Of a stretch of DNA of 20,146 bases, positions 1-8,776 are shown in pieces. This DNA is from Lautropia sp. SCN 70-15. Lineage in GTDB: Bacteria; Pseudomonadota; Gammaproteobacteria; Burkholderiales; Burkholderiaceae_E. The notes below the pieces were generated by a model that worked only from the letters and a program-made list of their open reading frames with translations, ran no database searches and was not told the origin of the DNA. The stretch is taken from assembly GCA_001724315.1 (NCBI GenBank), contig MEEC01000036.1, forward strand, positions 1-20,146, given 5' to 3'. The position numbers were made by a program, and so were the translations under genes. Within the stretch, counting starts at the first letter, position 1; each line of letters begins with the position of its first letter.

Positions 1-44
1 GAGCCCATCGAGGTGCCGCCGTACTTGTGAACGATCAGTGCCAT
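1..44 (-). CDS. lysC: Aspartate kinase, N-terminal fragment (cut by window edge)
   Basis: Only the first 14 codons and part of the next are inside the window. They read MALIVHKYGGTSMG, the N-terminal beta strand and KYGGTSM nucleotide-binding motif of aspartokinases. The enzyme phosphorylates aspartate, the first step towards lysine, threonine and methionine. The ATG is at 44-42. I see no strong Shine-Dalgarno directly before it. It lies downstream of tilS and the SIMPL gene on the same strand, as lysC does next to tilS in many Burkholderiales (recalled knowledge). The rest of the protein, including the ACT domains, is outside the window. Confidence 0.9.
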   Translation of the reverse strand, partial: MALIVHKYGGTSMG

Positions 45-60
45 GGTCGGCTCTTGTCAG

Positions 61-76
61 CCCGGGAGCGCCCGGG
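61..76. repeat. GC-rich perfect hairpin in the lysC leader
   Basis: CCCGGG, a four-base loop AGCG, and CCCGGG again form a perfect 6-bp stem 17 bases before the lysC start. There is no T-run on either side, so it is not a standard intrinsic terminator. It could be a leader structure affecting lysC translation or a weak end for the upstream transcript. The function is a guess. Confidence 0.4.
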
Positions 77-98
77 CGGTCACGTGGGAAAACCCGAG

Positions 99-104
99 AT
101 TCTA
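99..104 (-). promoter_or_regulatory. Possible -10 element for lysC
   Basis: On the minus strand the hexamer is TAGAAT, a good match to the sigma70 -10 consensus, about 55 bases before the lysC ATG. The 17-19 base upstream position has only a weak -35 (TTTCGG at 129-124). The placement between the SIMPL stop and lysC fits an own promoter for lysC, but only the -10 is convincing. Confidence 0.35.
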
Positions 105-135
105 ACGCGACCGTTCTGCGACGCCGAAACCGCGT

Positions 136-873
136 CTAGTCCGCCAGGTAGTACTCGACGGTCGAGACCACCCTCACCTTCTTGATGTGCGGCGTGCTGG
201 CGTCGCGATCGTCGATCGAGAACTGTCCCTGGCTGGCGCGCCGGATCTTGCCCAAGTGGCTGCCCGAGTCGTTGGCGAACTTCGTGGCCGATTCGCGGGC
301 GTTGCGGGTGGCCTCCTCGATCATCTCGGGCTTGATCGCATTCAGGCCGGTGAAGAGGAACTGGGTCTGGGCGCCGTGGTCGCCGCCGATCGCGATGCCC
401 TCCCGCCCCAGCTCGCCGAGGCGGTTCATCGTGGCGCGCACCCGGGCCACGTCGGCGGTGTAGACGGTGACCGTGGCGCGGCCGGTGTAGCGGAAGGGGC
501 TGCGCTCGTCGCCGCCGTACTCGCGCGCCTGCTTGTCGACGACCGACGGGGCCGAGGATCCGATCTCCTCGGGCTTGAAGCCGGCCTGCTTCAGGAACTC
601 GACTAGGCGAGTGCTCTTGCGCTCGATGGTCCGGTACAGATTGCCGACGTCGTTGTCGGCCTCGGCGAAGGAGATCGGCCAGATCGCCAGGTTGGCCGGC
701 ACCTCGCGCTCGGACAGGCCCTTGACCTCGACGGTCCGGTCCAGCTGCTTGAAGGCCAGCAGCGACTGGCCGCCCAGCCAGGCGGCGCCGATCAGGCCGA
801 TCGCGACGAGCAGGCCGAGGACGGCCGCTGCGGGCGCCTGACGGATGACGCGGGGATCGGAAGAGGGTTGCAT
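136..873 (-). CDS. SIMPL domain (DUF541) membrane-anchored protein
   Basis: This 245-residue protein has one hydrophobic segment near the N-terminus (about residues 14-35), rich in A, L, G and I, probably an uncleaved signal anchor. The rest should lie in the periplasm. Residues about 45-245 match the SIMPL/DUF541 pattern: an opening VEVKGLSEREVPANLA strand, a central GRATVTVYT strand, and the motif ARESATKFANDSGSHLGKI towards the end, then an STVEYYL C-terminus. SIMPL proteins such as BP26 and YggE form oligomeric periplasmic assemblies; the biochemical role is unsettled. The ATG at 873 has AAGGA upstream at a rather long distance (about 11 bases). It is between tilS and lysC on the same strand, but a 186-base AT-rich gap separates it from tilS, so it may have its own promoter. 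Confidence 0.85.
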   Translation of the reverse strand: MQPSSDPRVIRQAPAAAVLGLLVAIGLIGAAWLGGQSLLAFKQLDRTVEVKGLSEREVPANLAIWPISFAEADNDVGNLYRTIERKSTRLVEFLKQAGFKPEEIGSSAPSVVDKQAREYGGDERSPFRYTGRATVTVYTADVARVRATMNRLGELGREGIAIGGDHGAQTQFLFTGLNAIKPEMIEEATRNARESATKFANDSGSHLGKIRRASQGQFSIDDRDASTPHIKKVRVVSTVEYYLAD

Positions 874-1059
874 GGACTAAATGATCCTTTTTATTCAGTA
901 CCTTGAGGCTGTTTTCTACCAGAACACTTCAGATCATTGGGCCGATGGCCAAACCGGGTTCGCCACGGGCGCCGAGCCAGCGCTGGGTGCGCTTGGGGCA
1001 CTTCCTAGACATGACAAAACACTTGCGCTTTGTTCTGTATCTATTTGTTTGAACTTTAT
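874..1059. other. Intergenic gap, AT-rich at the tilS end
   Basis: This 186-base gap separates tilS from the SIMPL gene. Bases about 1012-1060 are strikingly AT-rich (runs such as ctatttgttt and gaactttatt) against the very GC-rich surroundings. A perfect palindrome CCAGCGCTGG sits at 977-986. A 27-codon minus-strand ORF (1012-929) exists but lacks a Shine-Dalgarno. No tRNA fold or T-tailed terminator was recognised. Confidence 0.5.
913..921 (-). promoter_or_regulatory. Possible extended -10 for the SIMPL gene
   Basis: Minus-strand TGGTAGAAA (a TG, one base, then TAGAAA) resembles an extended -10 element and would start RNA about 33 bases before the ATG at 873. I see no good -35. It lies in the AT-richer gap between tilS and the SIMPL gene, where a promoter is expected. 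Confidence 0.3.
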
Positions 1060-2473
1060 TTATCGTGAAATCTTCCATTCGAGCCGGTAGCGTTCGCCCT
1101 GGGTTGCCACTCGATCGGCATCGATGCCCAGCCTGGGCACCCACACAGGATGCCCGCGCGACCACAGGATCGGCAAGCGGGGCCGGAGCCAGGGCGGCAC
1201 GCCCTGCTCCTGGAACAGGTTCTTCAGGCTGCGATGCGGCCCGTCAGGCCGGGTTCGGAGCCGCTCTCCTCCCGTTCGAGGGCGCAGGACCAGATCGGGA
1301 GCGCGGAGGTCGTCGGCACCCAGACCGGGCCGGCCAGGCTCCAGGACAGGTTCGATCAGCAGCCAGCCACCCAGTTCGGGACAGTCGATCCGGCCCTCGC
1401 CGGCCCAGCTGATCGGCACCGGCCGCGCTCCCTCCGCCGCTCCGACCAAGGCCGGGGCGGCGGCAGCCGCGCCCTCCGGGAGCGTGCCACCCGGCGCGAG
1501 CCCCGCCGCGGCTGGCGCCAGGATCACCAGATCGCGGTAGCGACGCAGCATCCGCCCATCATGACTCAAGGCCACCTGCGTATCTTCGCGCGGCGACTCC
1601 AACTGCCGCACGAACTCCGCCAGGCGCGCGCGCGACGGCATCCGCGCCCCGCACTCGGCCAGCCAGCGGCGCAGCACGCCCGGACGGCGCGCCACGGGTA
1701 GAGCCCGCCAGGCCGACAGCGACAGGCACAGGCCGAACTCCCTGGATTCCACCTCGACCCCGCCGAGGTCCCGGAGCTCCAGGGCGCGGATGCGGTCGCG
1801 CGCCTCGCGCAGCGAGGCCAGCGTGTCGGGCAGACGATGGCGCAGCGAAGGCAGCACCCGGTCGATCGCCGGCATCAGCTGGCGACGCAGCGCGTTGCGC
1901 GCCAGGCGCTCGTCGGCGTTGGACGGATCCTCGATCCAGGAGAGCGCCGATTCCCGGGCCCATTGTTCGATGCAACGCCGCGGCAGCGCCAGGAAGGGCC
2001 TGAGCAGTCTGAGCCCGCCGCGGGTCAGGTCGGCCTCGATGCCGACCAGGCCGTCCAGCCCCGCCCCGCGCGCCAGGCGAAGCAGGAAGGTCTCGATCTG
2101 GTCGTCGGCGTGGTGGGCGGTCAGCATGACCGACACGCCGCACTCCGCGGCCATCTCGGCCAGCGCCGCGTAGCGGTGCTCCCGAGCCCAGGCTTCGAGG
2201 CTCTCGCCGCGCGCGGGCGAGCCAAACAGCCGCCGTGCGCGGAAGTCCACGCCCAGCCCCGCCGCCTGACGCGCGCAATGCGCGGCCCATTCGGCCGAGG
2301 GCGCCTGCAGGCCGTGGTCGACGTGAAAGGCGAGCAGCCGTCCGGCCGGCAGGACTTGCGCCGCCGCGTGCAACAGGGCGGTGGAATCCAGGCCGCCGCT
2401 GAAGGCGACGGCCACGCGCGCCGAAGCGCCCAGCGGCGCGAGCGCCGCGCCGAGCGCCTCGACCGGGCCGGGA

Positions 2474-3441
<968 letters not shown>

Positions 3442-3442
<1 letters not shown>

Positions 3443-4059
3443 CAGTACTCCACGGGCACCGGCTCGAGGCTGCGCCACAGGTACCAGGTGGCGACCGTTC
3501 TCCAGGGGCGCCAGGCTTCGCCCAGCTGCTGCGCCTCGCGTCGCGACACGCTCTCCCCGTTCCGGTAGTGCTTCTCGATTCCGCGCAGCAAGCCGAGGTC
3601 ATCCACTGGAAGAACATCGGGCCGCAACAGATTGAATATCAAAAACATTTCCGCTGTCCAGCGACCGATCCCGCGGACCGCCACCAGTTCGGCGATGATG
3701 GCCTCGTCGTCGCGCGAGGGCCAGTGCGTGGGATCGACCTCGCCGACGTGGAAGCGCCTGGCCAGGTCCTTCAGGTACTCGGCCTTGCGCTCGGACAGCC
3801 CGCAGTTTCGCAAGGTGGCCACGCGCATCCGCGAGACCCGCAGCGGAACGACCTCGCCGGCGGCCGCTTCGAAGCGGTTCCAGACCGATTGCGCCGCCTT
3901 CACCGAGATCTGCTGGCCCACGATCGAGCGTGCCAGGGTCTGGAAGGGATCTCCGCGCGAAACCAGATGCGCATGGCCCCGCTCGGCGATGATCCGCCCC
4001 ATGACCGGATCGCGGCGCGACAGGTCGCGGCAGGCGTCGTCCCAGAAGTCGGGTTTCAT
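3442..4059 (-). CDS. DNA-3-methyladenine glycosylase (HhH-GPD, AlkA type)
   Basis: A 205-residue base-excision repair glycosylase of the HhH-GPD superfamily. Residues 38-52 (DPFQTLARSIVGQQI) are the typical start of the helical core. The helix-hairpin-helix is at about 121-141 with AVRGIGRWTAEMFLIF. The aspartate pair at 153-154 (LPVDDLGL) fits the catalytic Asp of AlkA, D154 being the equivalent. No four-Cys iron-sulphur loop is present, which argues against MutY/Nth. The protein lacks the N-terminal TBP-like domain of E. coli AlkA (282 residues), so it belongs to the short AlkA/Mag-like group that removes alkylated purines. Its stop codon shares a base with the accA start. The ATG at 4059 is the natural start. 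Confidence 0.9.
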
Positions 4060-4095
4060 CGGCTCGGGCCATCCTCGCGGCGGGCGCGCAGTGTA

Positions 4096-5118
4096 TCAGT
4101 GCCCGCGCAGCGGCAGGTTGAACAGCAGGTTCTGCGGCTTCATGCGCAGCACCCCATCCTCGTCCATGGCCAGCGCCAGGTAAACCGGCTTGCCGGCCAC
4201 CTGCGGATCCTGGTCTTCCAGGCGCTCGAAGTCCAGCCGCATCAGCAGCAGCAGGCGGCGATGCTCGTCCGGCGTGAGGCCGCCGTCGCGCCAGAGCGTG
4301 TCGAGCAGCTTGCTCGCCTCGGCGTCGAGCCCGACGTGCCAGCGCCAGCGGGCGTCCTCGATCTGGGCCAGCGTGCGGACCTTGACCGCCACGCCGAGCA
4401 GGTGCCCGACCCAGCGGCGCAGCAGGTCGCAGAGCATGGCCGAGGCGGTGCGCCCGTGCGTGAGCTCGACCGCGAAGTCGTGGCGCTCGTCGCGGCCGAA
4501 ATAGGCCTCGGCGTTCTCGCGGTCGATGACCTCCAGGTCCACGCCGCGGGCAGCGATCTGCGCCTGGGCCAGCAGCCGGCCGAGATCGCCGAGCCCCTGG
4601 TCCTCGCGACGCGCGTCGACCGTTTCGAGGTCGGCCAGCAGCACCCGGTTGTCGGCGATCGACACCCGCTGCTCGCGGAACCAGAGTTCGGCCACGCGCA
4701 GCATCAGCCCGTCTTCGCAGTCGGCCAGCAGGTGGTGGACGATGATCTGCGCGAGCTGGTCCACGAAGAGCGGCGGCACGTCGATCCGGCCCGCGCGCTG
4801 CGCGTCGGCGAAGATGGCCACGTAGGCCGCTTGCAGGTTGGGCGCGCCCAGCAGCCGGTCGCGAAAGCGCAGGAACATGCGCCAGTTGTCGCGGGCATCG
4901 GGATCGGCCAAGCCGGCCAGTTGCGCGTCCGGAACCGCCGCCCGCGGCGCGGCCAGCAGGCCGTCGTACAGCGCGCGCTCGGCGGCGCAGGACTCGGGCA
5001 CCGGCGCGAGTTCGGGCCGGCGCAGGTAGGCCGCGAGGAACTCGTCGGTGACGATCAGGCCGCCGTGCTCGTCCACGTCGAGCAGGGCCAGTCCGGAATG
5101 GACCCAGAAGGGTTTCAT
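4096..5118 (-). CDS. Uncharacterised 340-residue protein (probably DUF6352 family)
   Basis: I do not recognise a function. The sequence opens MKPFWVHSGLALLDVDEHGG and continues LIVTDEFLAAYLRRPELAPV and ESCAAERALYDGLL, which I associate from memory with the DUF6352 family of Burkholderiales proteins. It is soluble, rich in acidic residues and arginine, and largely alpha-helical by composition. No signal peptide, membrane segment or known catalytic motif is visible. The C-terminus KPQNLLFNLPLRGH is distinctive. The ATG at 5118 follows the cysS stop by only four bases, and the glycosylase start is 36 bases beyond its own stop, so it is probably co-transcribed with both. The tight linkage to a tRNA synthetase and repair/lipid genes does not by itself reveal a role. 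Confidence 0.8.
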   Translation of the reverse strand: MKPFWVHSGLALLDVDEHGGLIVTDEFLAAYLRRPELAPVPESCAAERALYDGLLAAPRAAVPDAQLAGLADPDARDNWRMFLRFRDRLLGAPNLQAAYVAIFADAQRAGRIDVPPLFVDQLAQIIVHHLLADCEDGLMLRVAELWFREQRVSIADNRVLLADLETVDARREDQGLGDLGRLLAQAQIAARGVDLEVIDRENAEAYFGRDERHDFAVELTHGRTASAMLCDLLRRWVGHLLGVAVKVRTLAQIEDARWRWHVGLDAEASKLLDTLWRDGGLTPDEHRRLLLLMRLDFERLEDQDPQVAGKPVYLALAMDEDGVLRMKPQNLLFNLPLRGH

Positions 5119-5122
5119 CCGA

Positions 5123-6540
5123 TCAGGCGCGCCGCCAGGTCGTGCCCGCGGGCCCGTCTTCGAGCACGATGCCCTGCGCGCTCAGCGCGTCGCGGATCCG
5201 GTCGGCCTCGGCCCAGTTCTTCGCCTTCTTGGCGGCGACCCGCTCGGCGATCGCGGCCCGCCTGCCGTCGTGGCGGCCTCGCTGCCGTGCAGGCCGGTGC
5301 GGCGCGCCTCGGCCGGATCGCGCGCGAGCAGGCCCAGCAGGCCGGACAGTTGCCTCAGCTCGAGCACCGCCCGGGCCGAGCCGCTGCGGTGAACCTCGGC
5401 GGCCAGGTCGAACAGCACGGACAGGGCGATCGGCGTGTTGAAGTCGTCGTCCATCGCCTCGCGAAAACGCGCGGCGGCGGGCGCGGACCAGTCGATCGGC
5501 GCCTCTTCGGCGGGCGCCGCGAGCGCCGCCTGCGCGGCGGCATCGCCGGCGGCAGCCGCATCGAGCGCGCCGTACAGTCGCAGCAGCGCCTGGCGCGCGT
5601 CCTCGAGATGGGCGTCGGAGTAGTTGAGCGGGGAGCGGTAGTGCGCGCGCAGGATGAACAGCCGCACCACCTCCGCGTCGAACTTCTTCAGCACCTCGCG
5701 GATCGTGAAGAAGTTGCCCAGCGACTTCGACATCTTCTCGTCGTCGACGCGCACGAAGCCGTTGTGCATCCAGTAGCGCACGAACTGGCAGCCCAGCGCC
5801 CCTTCGCTCTGGGCGATCTCGTTCTCGTGGTGCGGGAACTGCAGGTCGGCGCCGCCGCCGTGGATGTCGATGGTCTTGCCGAGCAGGCTGGTGGCCATGG
5901 CCGAGCACTCGATGTGCCAGCCGGGACGCCCCGGACCGAAGGGCGAGCCCCACTTCGCCTCGTCGGGCTCGTCTGCCTTGGCGGCCTTCCAGAGCACGAA
6001 GTCGAGCGGATCCTGCTTGGCGTCGTCGACCGACACCCGCTCGCCGGCGCGCAGGTCGTCGAGCGACTTGCCCGACAGCCGGCCGTAGCCGTCGAAGCGC
6101 CGCACCGAGTAATTGACGTCGCCGTCCGCCGCGCGATAGGCCAGGCCGTTCTTCTCGAGCCGGTCGATCAGGCCGAGCATCTGCGGCACGTACTGCGTGG
6201 CGCGCGGCTCGTGGTCGGGGCGCTGCACGCCCAGCGCGTCGGCATCTTCGTGCATGAAGCCGATGAAGCGCTCGGTGAGCGCGCGCAGGGTCTCGCCGTT
6301 CTCGACCGCGCGACGGATGATCTTGTCGTCGATGTCGGTGATGTTGCGGACATAGGTGACCTGGTAGCCCGAGGCGCGCAGCCAGCGCTGCACCACGTCG
6401 AACACCACCAGCACGCGGGCGTGCCCCACGTGGCACCAGTCGTAGACGGTCATGCCGCACACGTACATCCGCACGCGGCCGGGTTCCAGCGGGACGAATT
6501 CTTCCTTGCTGCGGGTGAGCGTGTTGTAGAGGCGGAGCAT
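5123..6540 (-). CDS. cysS: Cysteinyl-tRNA synthetase, frameshifted near the 3' end
   Basis: Charges tRNA-Cys with cysteine. The ATG at 6540 starts MLRLYNTLTRSKEEFVPLEP. Class I features are all present: zinc ligand C28 in MYVCGMTVYDWCHVGHAR, the HIGH-type motif HVGH at 37-40, the zinc-binding WHIECSAM, the HHENE segment, and the KMSKS motif in DEKMSKSLGNFF. The frame is intact from 6540 to about 5272. It then runs out of family-like sequence and stops at 5184-5182. The expected C-terminus (AAKKAKNWAEADRIRDALSA, then GIVLEDGPAGTTWRRA) is encoded in the next frame and ends at 5123. One missing base near 5269-5272 explains this; restoring it gives about 472 residues, a normal length. As written the product would be 452 residues with an altered tail. 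The gene is essential in most bacteria, so a sequencing error is a real possibility. Confidence 0.9.
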
Positions 6541-6579
6541 GAGCGCGCAGGACGCGCCGGGCCGACGGCCGCGCGTTGC

Positions 6580-6585
6580 TAGAAT
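6580..6585 (+). promoter_or_regulatory. Possible -10 element for the TPR gene
   Basis: TAGAAT sits 6 bases before the ATG at 6592, in the context TTGCTAGAATG. Used as a -10 it would start RNA almost at the ATG, giving a leaderless or near-leaderless message. No good -35 is seen. It overlaps the region bound for the opposite cysS promoter. Confidence 0.4.
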
Positions 6586-6591
6586 GCAGGG

Positions 6592-7293
6592 ATGCGATCG
6601 AGTATAGCACCGGGCCTGTGCCGTCCTGGCGCCCATGTGGCCACCAATTTGGCCGCCCATGTGGTCGCCGCCTGGGCCCTGTCGGGCGCCCTCGCCGCCG
6701 CGTTTTTCGGCGCTTCGGCGATGGCCCAGCCGCCTGCCTCGACCGAGCTGCCCGCCCTGCTCGCGCCCGGCTCGCCGCTGCCGGCCATGTCCGATCCACT
6801 CGCCGCCGACACCGCCTACGCCCAGGCCCAGCGACTGGCCGACGAAGGCAAGCCCGAGGACGCGCTCGCCGCGATCGAGGTCGCGCTCAAGGAGTCGCCT
6901 TCCGACGTGCGCCTGCGCTTCCTGAAGGGCGTGATCCTGAGCGGCCAGGGCAAGGACGCCGCCGCGATCGAGGTCTTCCAGGGGCTCACCCGGCAGTTCC
7001 CGGAACTGCCCGAGCCCCACAACAACCTGGCCGCGCTGCACGCCGCGCGCGGCGAGCTCGACCTGGCGCGCGCCGCGCTCGACGAAGCGGTGCGCGCGCT
7101 GCCCTCCTACGCATTGGCACACGAGAACCTCGGCGACCTGCACCTGCGGCTCGCGATGCGCGCGTGGCAGCGCGCCGCCGAGCTCGAACCGGCAAACCCC
7201 GCAGTCGCGTCCCGGCTCCGGCTGGCGCGCGAGCTCGCGCGCCAGATCGCTCCGACCTCGCCCGGCGCGGCGCCGCTGCCCGGAGCGCGCTGA
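6592..7293 (+). CDS. Exported tetratricopeptide repeat protein
   Basis: A 233-residue protein with an N-terminal export signal: arginines at 2 and 11, then a hydrophobic stretch (about 25-42) ending in ASAMA-Q, a plausible signal peptidase I site near residue 45. Residues about 73-190 hold three to four TPR units, for example DEGKPEDALAAIEVALKESP, GQGKDAAAIEVFQGL and HNNLAALHAARGELDLARAA. TPRs bind protein partners; the partner is unknown. It precedes the periplasmic cyclophilin by about 70 bases, so both may act in the periplasm, perhaps in folding or envelope assembly (inference). The start is uncertain: the ATG at 6592 has no usable Shine-Dalgarno, but later GTG codons would remove the positive n-region of the signal. 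Confidence 0.8.
   Translation: MRSSIAPGLCRPGAHVATNLAAHVVAAWALSGALAAAFFGASAMAQPPASTELPALLAPGSPLPAMSDPLAADTAYAQAQRLADEGKPEDALAAIEVALKESPSDVRLRFLKGVILSGQGKDAAAIEVFQGLTRQFPELPEPHNNLAALHAARGELDLARAALDEAVRALPSYALAHENLGDLHLRLAMRAWQRAAELEPANPAVASRLRLARELARQIAPTSPGAAPLPGAR
6601..6609 (-). promoter_or_regulatory. Extended -10 promoter for cysS
   Basis: Minus strand TGCTATACT is a TG-N-TATACT extended -10, matching the sigma70 consensus in five of six bases plus the TG. It would start RNA around 6594 and leave a leader of about 54 bases before the cysS ATG at 6540. A -35 is weak, as is common with extended -10 promoters. It lies inside the first codons of the TPR gene, and this promoter is likely to drive the cysS-to-tilS group. 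Confidence 0.55.
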
Positions 7294-7348
7294 GCGCCGA
7301 CGCCACGCCTGCCCCGTTCCCGACCATCAGTCTTCGTTTCCTTCCTCC

Positions 7349-7353
7349 AGGAG
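7349..7353 (+). promoter_or_regulatory. Ribosome binding site that fixes the cyclophilin start
   Basis: AGGAG lies 8 bases before the ATG at 7362. The open frame extends far upstream through sequence that is antisense or out of frame with the TPR gene, so this site decides the true start. Confidence 0.75.
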
Positions 7354-7361
7354 TCCACACG

Positions 7362-7952
7362 ATGTTCCGCAAGCTTCCGCTGATCGGCGCCCTGATGTTC
7401 GCGCTGGCCGCCCCCGACGATGCCGCGGCCGCGAATCCGCAGGTGCTGGTCAAGACCTCGGCCGGCGAGTTCGTGATCGAGCTCTATCCGGACAAGGCCC
7501 CGGGCACGGTCGACAATTTCCTCAAGTACGTGAACGACGGCTTCTATGCCGGCACAATCTTCCACCGGGTCATCGGCAACTTCATGATCCAGGGCGGCGG
7601 CTTCACGAAGGATCTGTACGAGGGCGGCCTGCGACCGAAGCCCACCCGCGCGCCGATCGCCATCGAATCGCGCAACGGCCTGCGCAACGACACCGGCTGG
7701 GTCGCGATGGCGCGCACCGGCGATCCCAACTCGGCGACCTCGCAGTTCTTCATCAACGTGGTCGACAACGCCGGCCTGAACTACCCGCAGCCCGACGGTC
7801 ACGGCTACGCGGTGTTCGGCAAGGTCATCCGCGGGATGGACGTGGTGAACAAGATCCGCGCGGTGCCCACCCGCACGGTCGGCCCCTATCGCGACGTGCC
7901 CGGCGAGGCGGTCGTCATCGACTCGATCGCGGTGGTCGGCGCGCCGCGCTGA
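7362..7952 (+). CDS. Periplasmic peptidyl-prolyl cis-trans isomerase (cyclophilin)
   Basis: Speeds proline isomerisation during folding of exported proteins. The 196-residue protein starts with a short signal peptide (MFRKLPLIGALMFALAA, then DDAAAA before NPQ), so it is PpiA-like rather than cytosolic PpiB. The cyclophilin active-site sequences are clear: IFHRVIGNFMIQGGGF (the catalytic Arg with Phe, Met and Gln), MARTGDPNSATSQFFIN, and GYAVFGKVIRGMDVV near the end. The length fits single-domain bacterial cyclophilins. The ATG at 7362 is supported by AGGAG. It lies between the TPR gene and lpxH, 11 bases before the latter, suggesting one transcript. In related genomes I recall a second, cytosolic ppiB here; only one copy is present in this window. 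Confidence 0.93.
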   Translation: MFRKLPLIGALMFALAAPDDAAAANPQVLVKTSAGEFVIELYPDKAPGTVDNFLKYVNDGFYAGTIFHRVIGNFMIQGGGFTKDLYEGGLRPKPTRAPIAIESRNGLRNDTGWVAMARTGDPNSATSQFFINVVDNAGLNYPQPDGHGYAVFGKVIRGMDVVNKIRAVPTRTVGPYRDVPGEAVVIDSIAVVGAPR

Positions 7953-7963
7953 GCCCTCTGCTC

Positions 7964-8776
7964 GTGGCCGCCACCGGGCCCTGCCTCCCCCACGGGCCGT
8001 CCCTGTCGGGCAGCGACGTAGCGCTGTTCGGCTCGGACATGCACCTGGGCGACCACGACCCGGCCACGGCAACGCTGTTCTTCCAGCGGCTCGAGGCGGC
8101 CTGGCCGCGGGCGAGCCACGTGTTCCTGCTCGGCGACCTTTTCGAGGCCTGGGTCGGCGACGACCAGCCGGACGCGGTCGCGGCCGACGCCCAGGCGCTG
8201 TTCGCCCGCATCGGCGCCAGCGGCCGCCGCCTCTACGTGATGCGCGGCAACCGCGATTTCCTGCTCGACGCGGGCAACGGCGAGCCTGCCGCGCCGCGCT
8301 TTGCCGAGCGATGCGGCGCCACCATGCTCGACGATCCCTGCCTGGTCGGGCTGTTCGGCGAACCGGCGGTGCTGGCGCACGGCGACGCGCTCTGCACCGA
8401 CGACATCGGCTACCAGCGAATCCGCGCCGAGATCCGCGCGCCCGATTGGCGCAGCGCCTTCCTGGCCCGGCCGATGGCCGAGCGGCTGGCCTTCGCGCGC
8501 TCGGCCCGCGCCGAAAGCGAGCGCGTCAAGGCCGCGCGCTATCCGTCGGACGTGAACGCGGGCGCGGTCGACGCGCTGTTGCGCGAGGCTGGGGCAAGGC
8601 TGCTGATCCACGGCCACACGCACCGGCCCGCCTGCCACCAGTGGTTGCTGGACGGCCAGACCGCCCGTCGCTGGGTGCTGCCCGACTGGGACGCGTTCGA
8701 CGGCCGCGGCGGCTTCCTGTGGGCCGACGCCGGCGGCTTCGAGACCGACGGCTGGCTGCCCGCTTCGGGCGCCTAA
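7964..8776 (+). CDS. lpxH: UDP-2,3-diacylglucosamine diphosphatase LpxH
   Basis: LpxH cleaves UDP-2,3-diacylglucosamine to lipid X and UMP, the fourth step of lipid A synthesis, at the inner face of the cytoplasmic membrane. All calcineurin-type metal-binding motifs are visible: D25 and H27 in SDMHLGD, D58 in LLGDLFE, N96 and R97 in RGNRDF, H139 in AHGD, and H218 and H220 in HGHTH. The 270 residues slightly exceed the E. coli protein (240), because of the N-terminus and an insertion. The start is a GTG at 7964, 11 bases after the cyclophilin stop; the first 18 residues are not conserved and a later start is possible. The TAA stop (8774-8776) overlaps the TAG of the convergent cysE. Confidence 0.93.
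   Translation: MAATGPCLPHGPSLSGSDVALFGSDMHLGDHDPATATLFFQRLEAAWPRASHVFLLGDLFEAWVGDDQPDAVAADAQALFARIGASGRRLYVMRGNRDFLLDAGNGEPAAPRFAERCGATMLDDPCLVGLFGEPAVLAHGDALCTDDIGYQRIRAEIRAPDWRSAFLARPMAERLAFARSARAESERVKAARYPSDVNAGAVDALLREAGARLLIHGHTHRPACHQWLLDGQTARRWVLPDWDAFDGRGGFLWADAGGFETDGWLPASGA

Noticed and set aside
929..1012. A 27-residue minus-strand ORF (MSRKCPKRTQRW start) between tilS and the SIMPL gene
   Set aside because: Arginine-rich composition is tempting, but no Shine-Dalgarno, no recognised family and its chance occurrence is likely.
3443..3478. A longer accA start at 3478
   Set aside because: The added 12 residues come from the glycosylase region and do not resemble AccA; the ATG at 3442 has a Shine-Dalgarno and matches the family start.
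5261..5281. Programmed -1 frameshifting in cysS
   Set aside because: No canonical slippery heptamer or clear downstream stem was seen; a missing base is the simpler reading, though peptides could change this.
3568..6582. A 1004-codon plus-strand ORF opposite cysS, the 340-residue gene and the glycosylase
   Set aside because: It is antisense to recognised genes, rich in R, H, Q and V repeats as expected from reversed high-GC codons, and matches no family.
7953..7963. A missing cytosolic ppiB between the cyclophilin and lpxH
   Set aside because: I recall two cyclophilins at this place in relatives, but absence here may be normal for this lineage and cannot be judged from one window.
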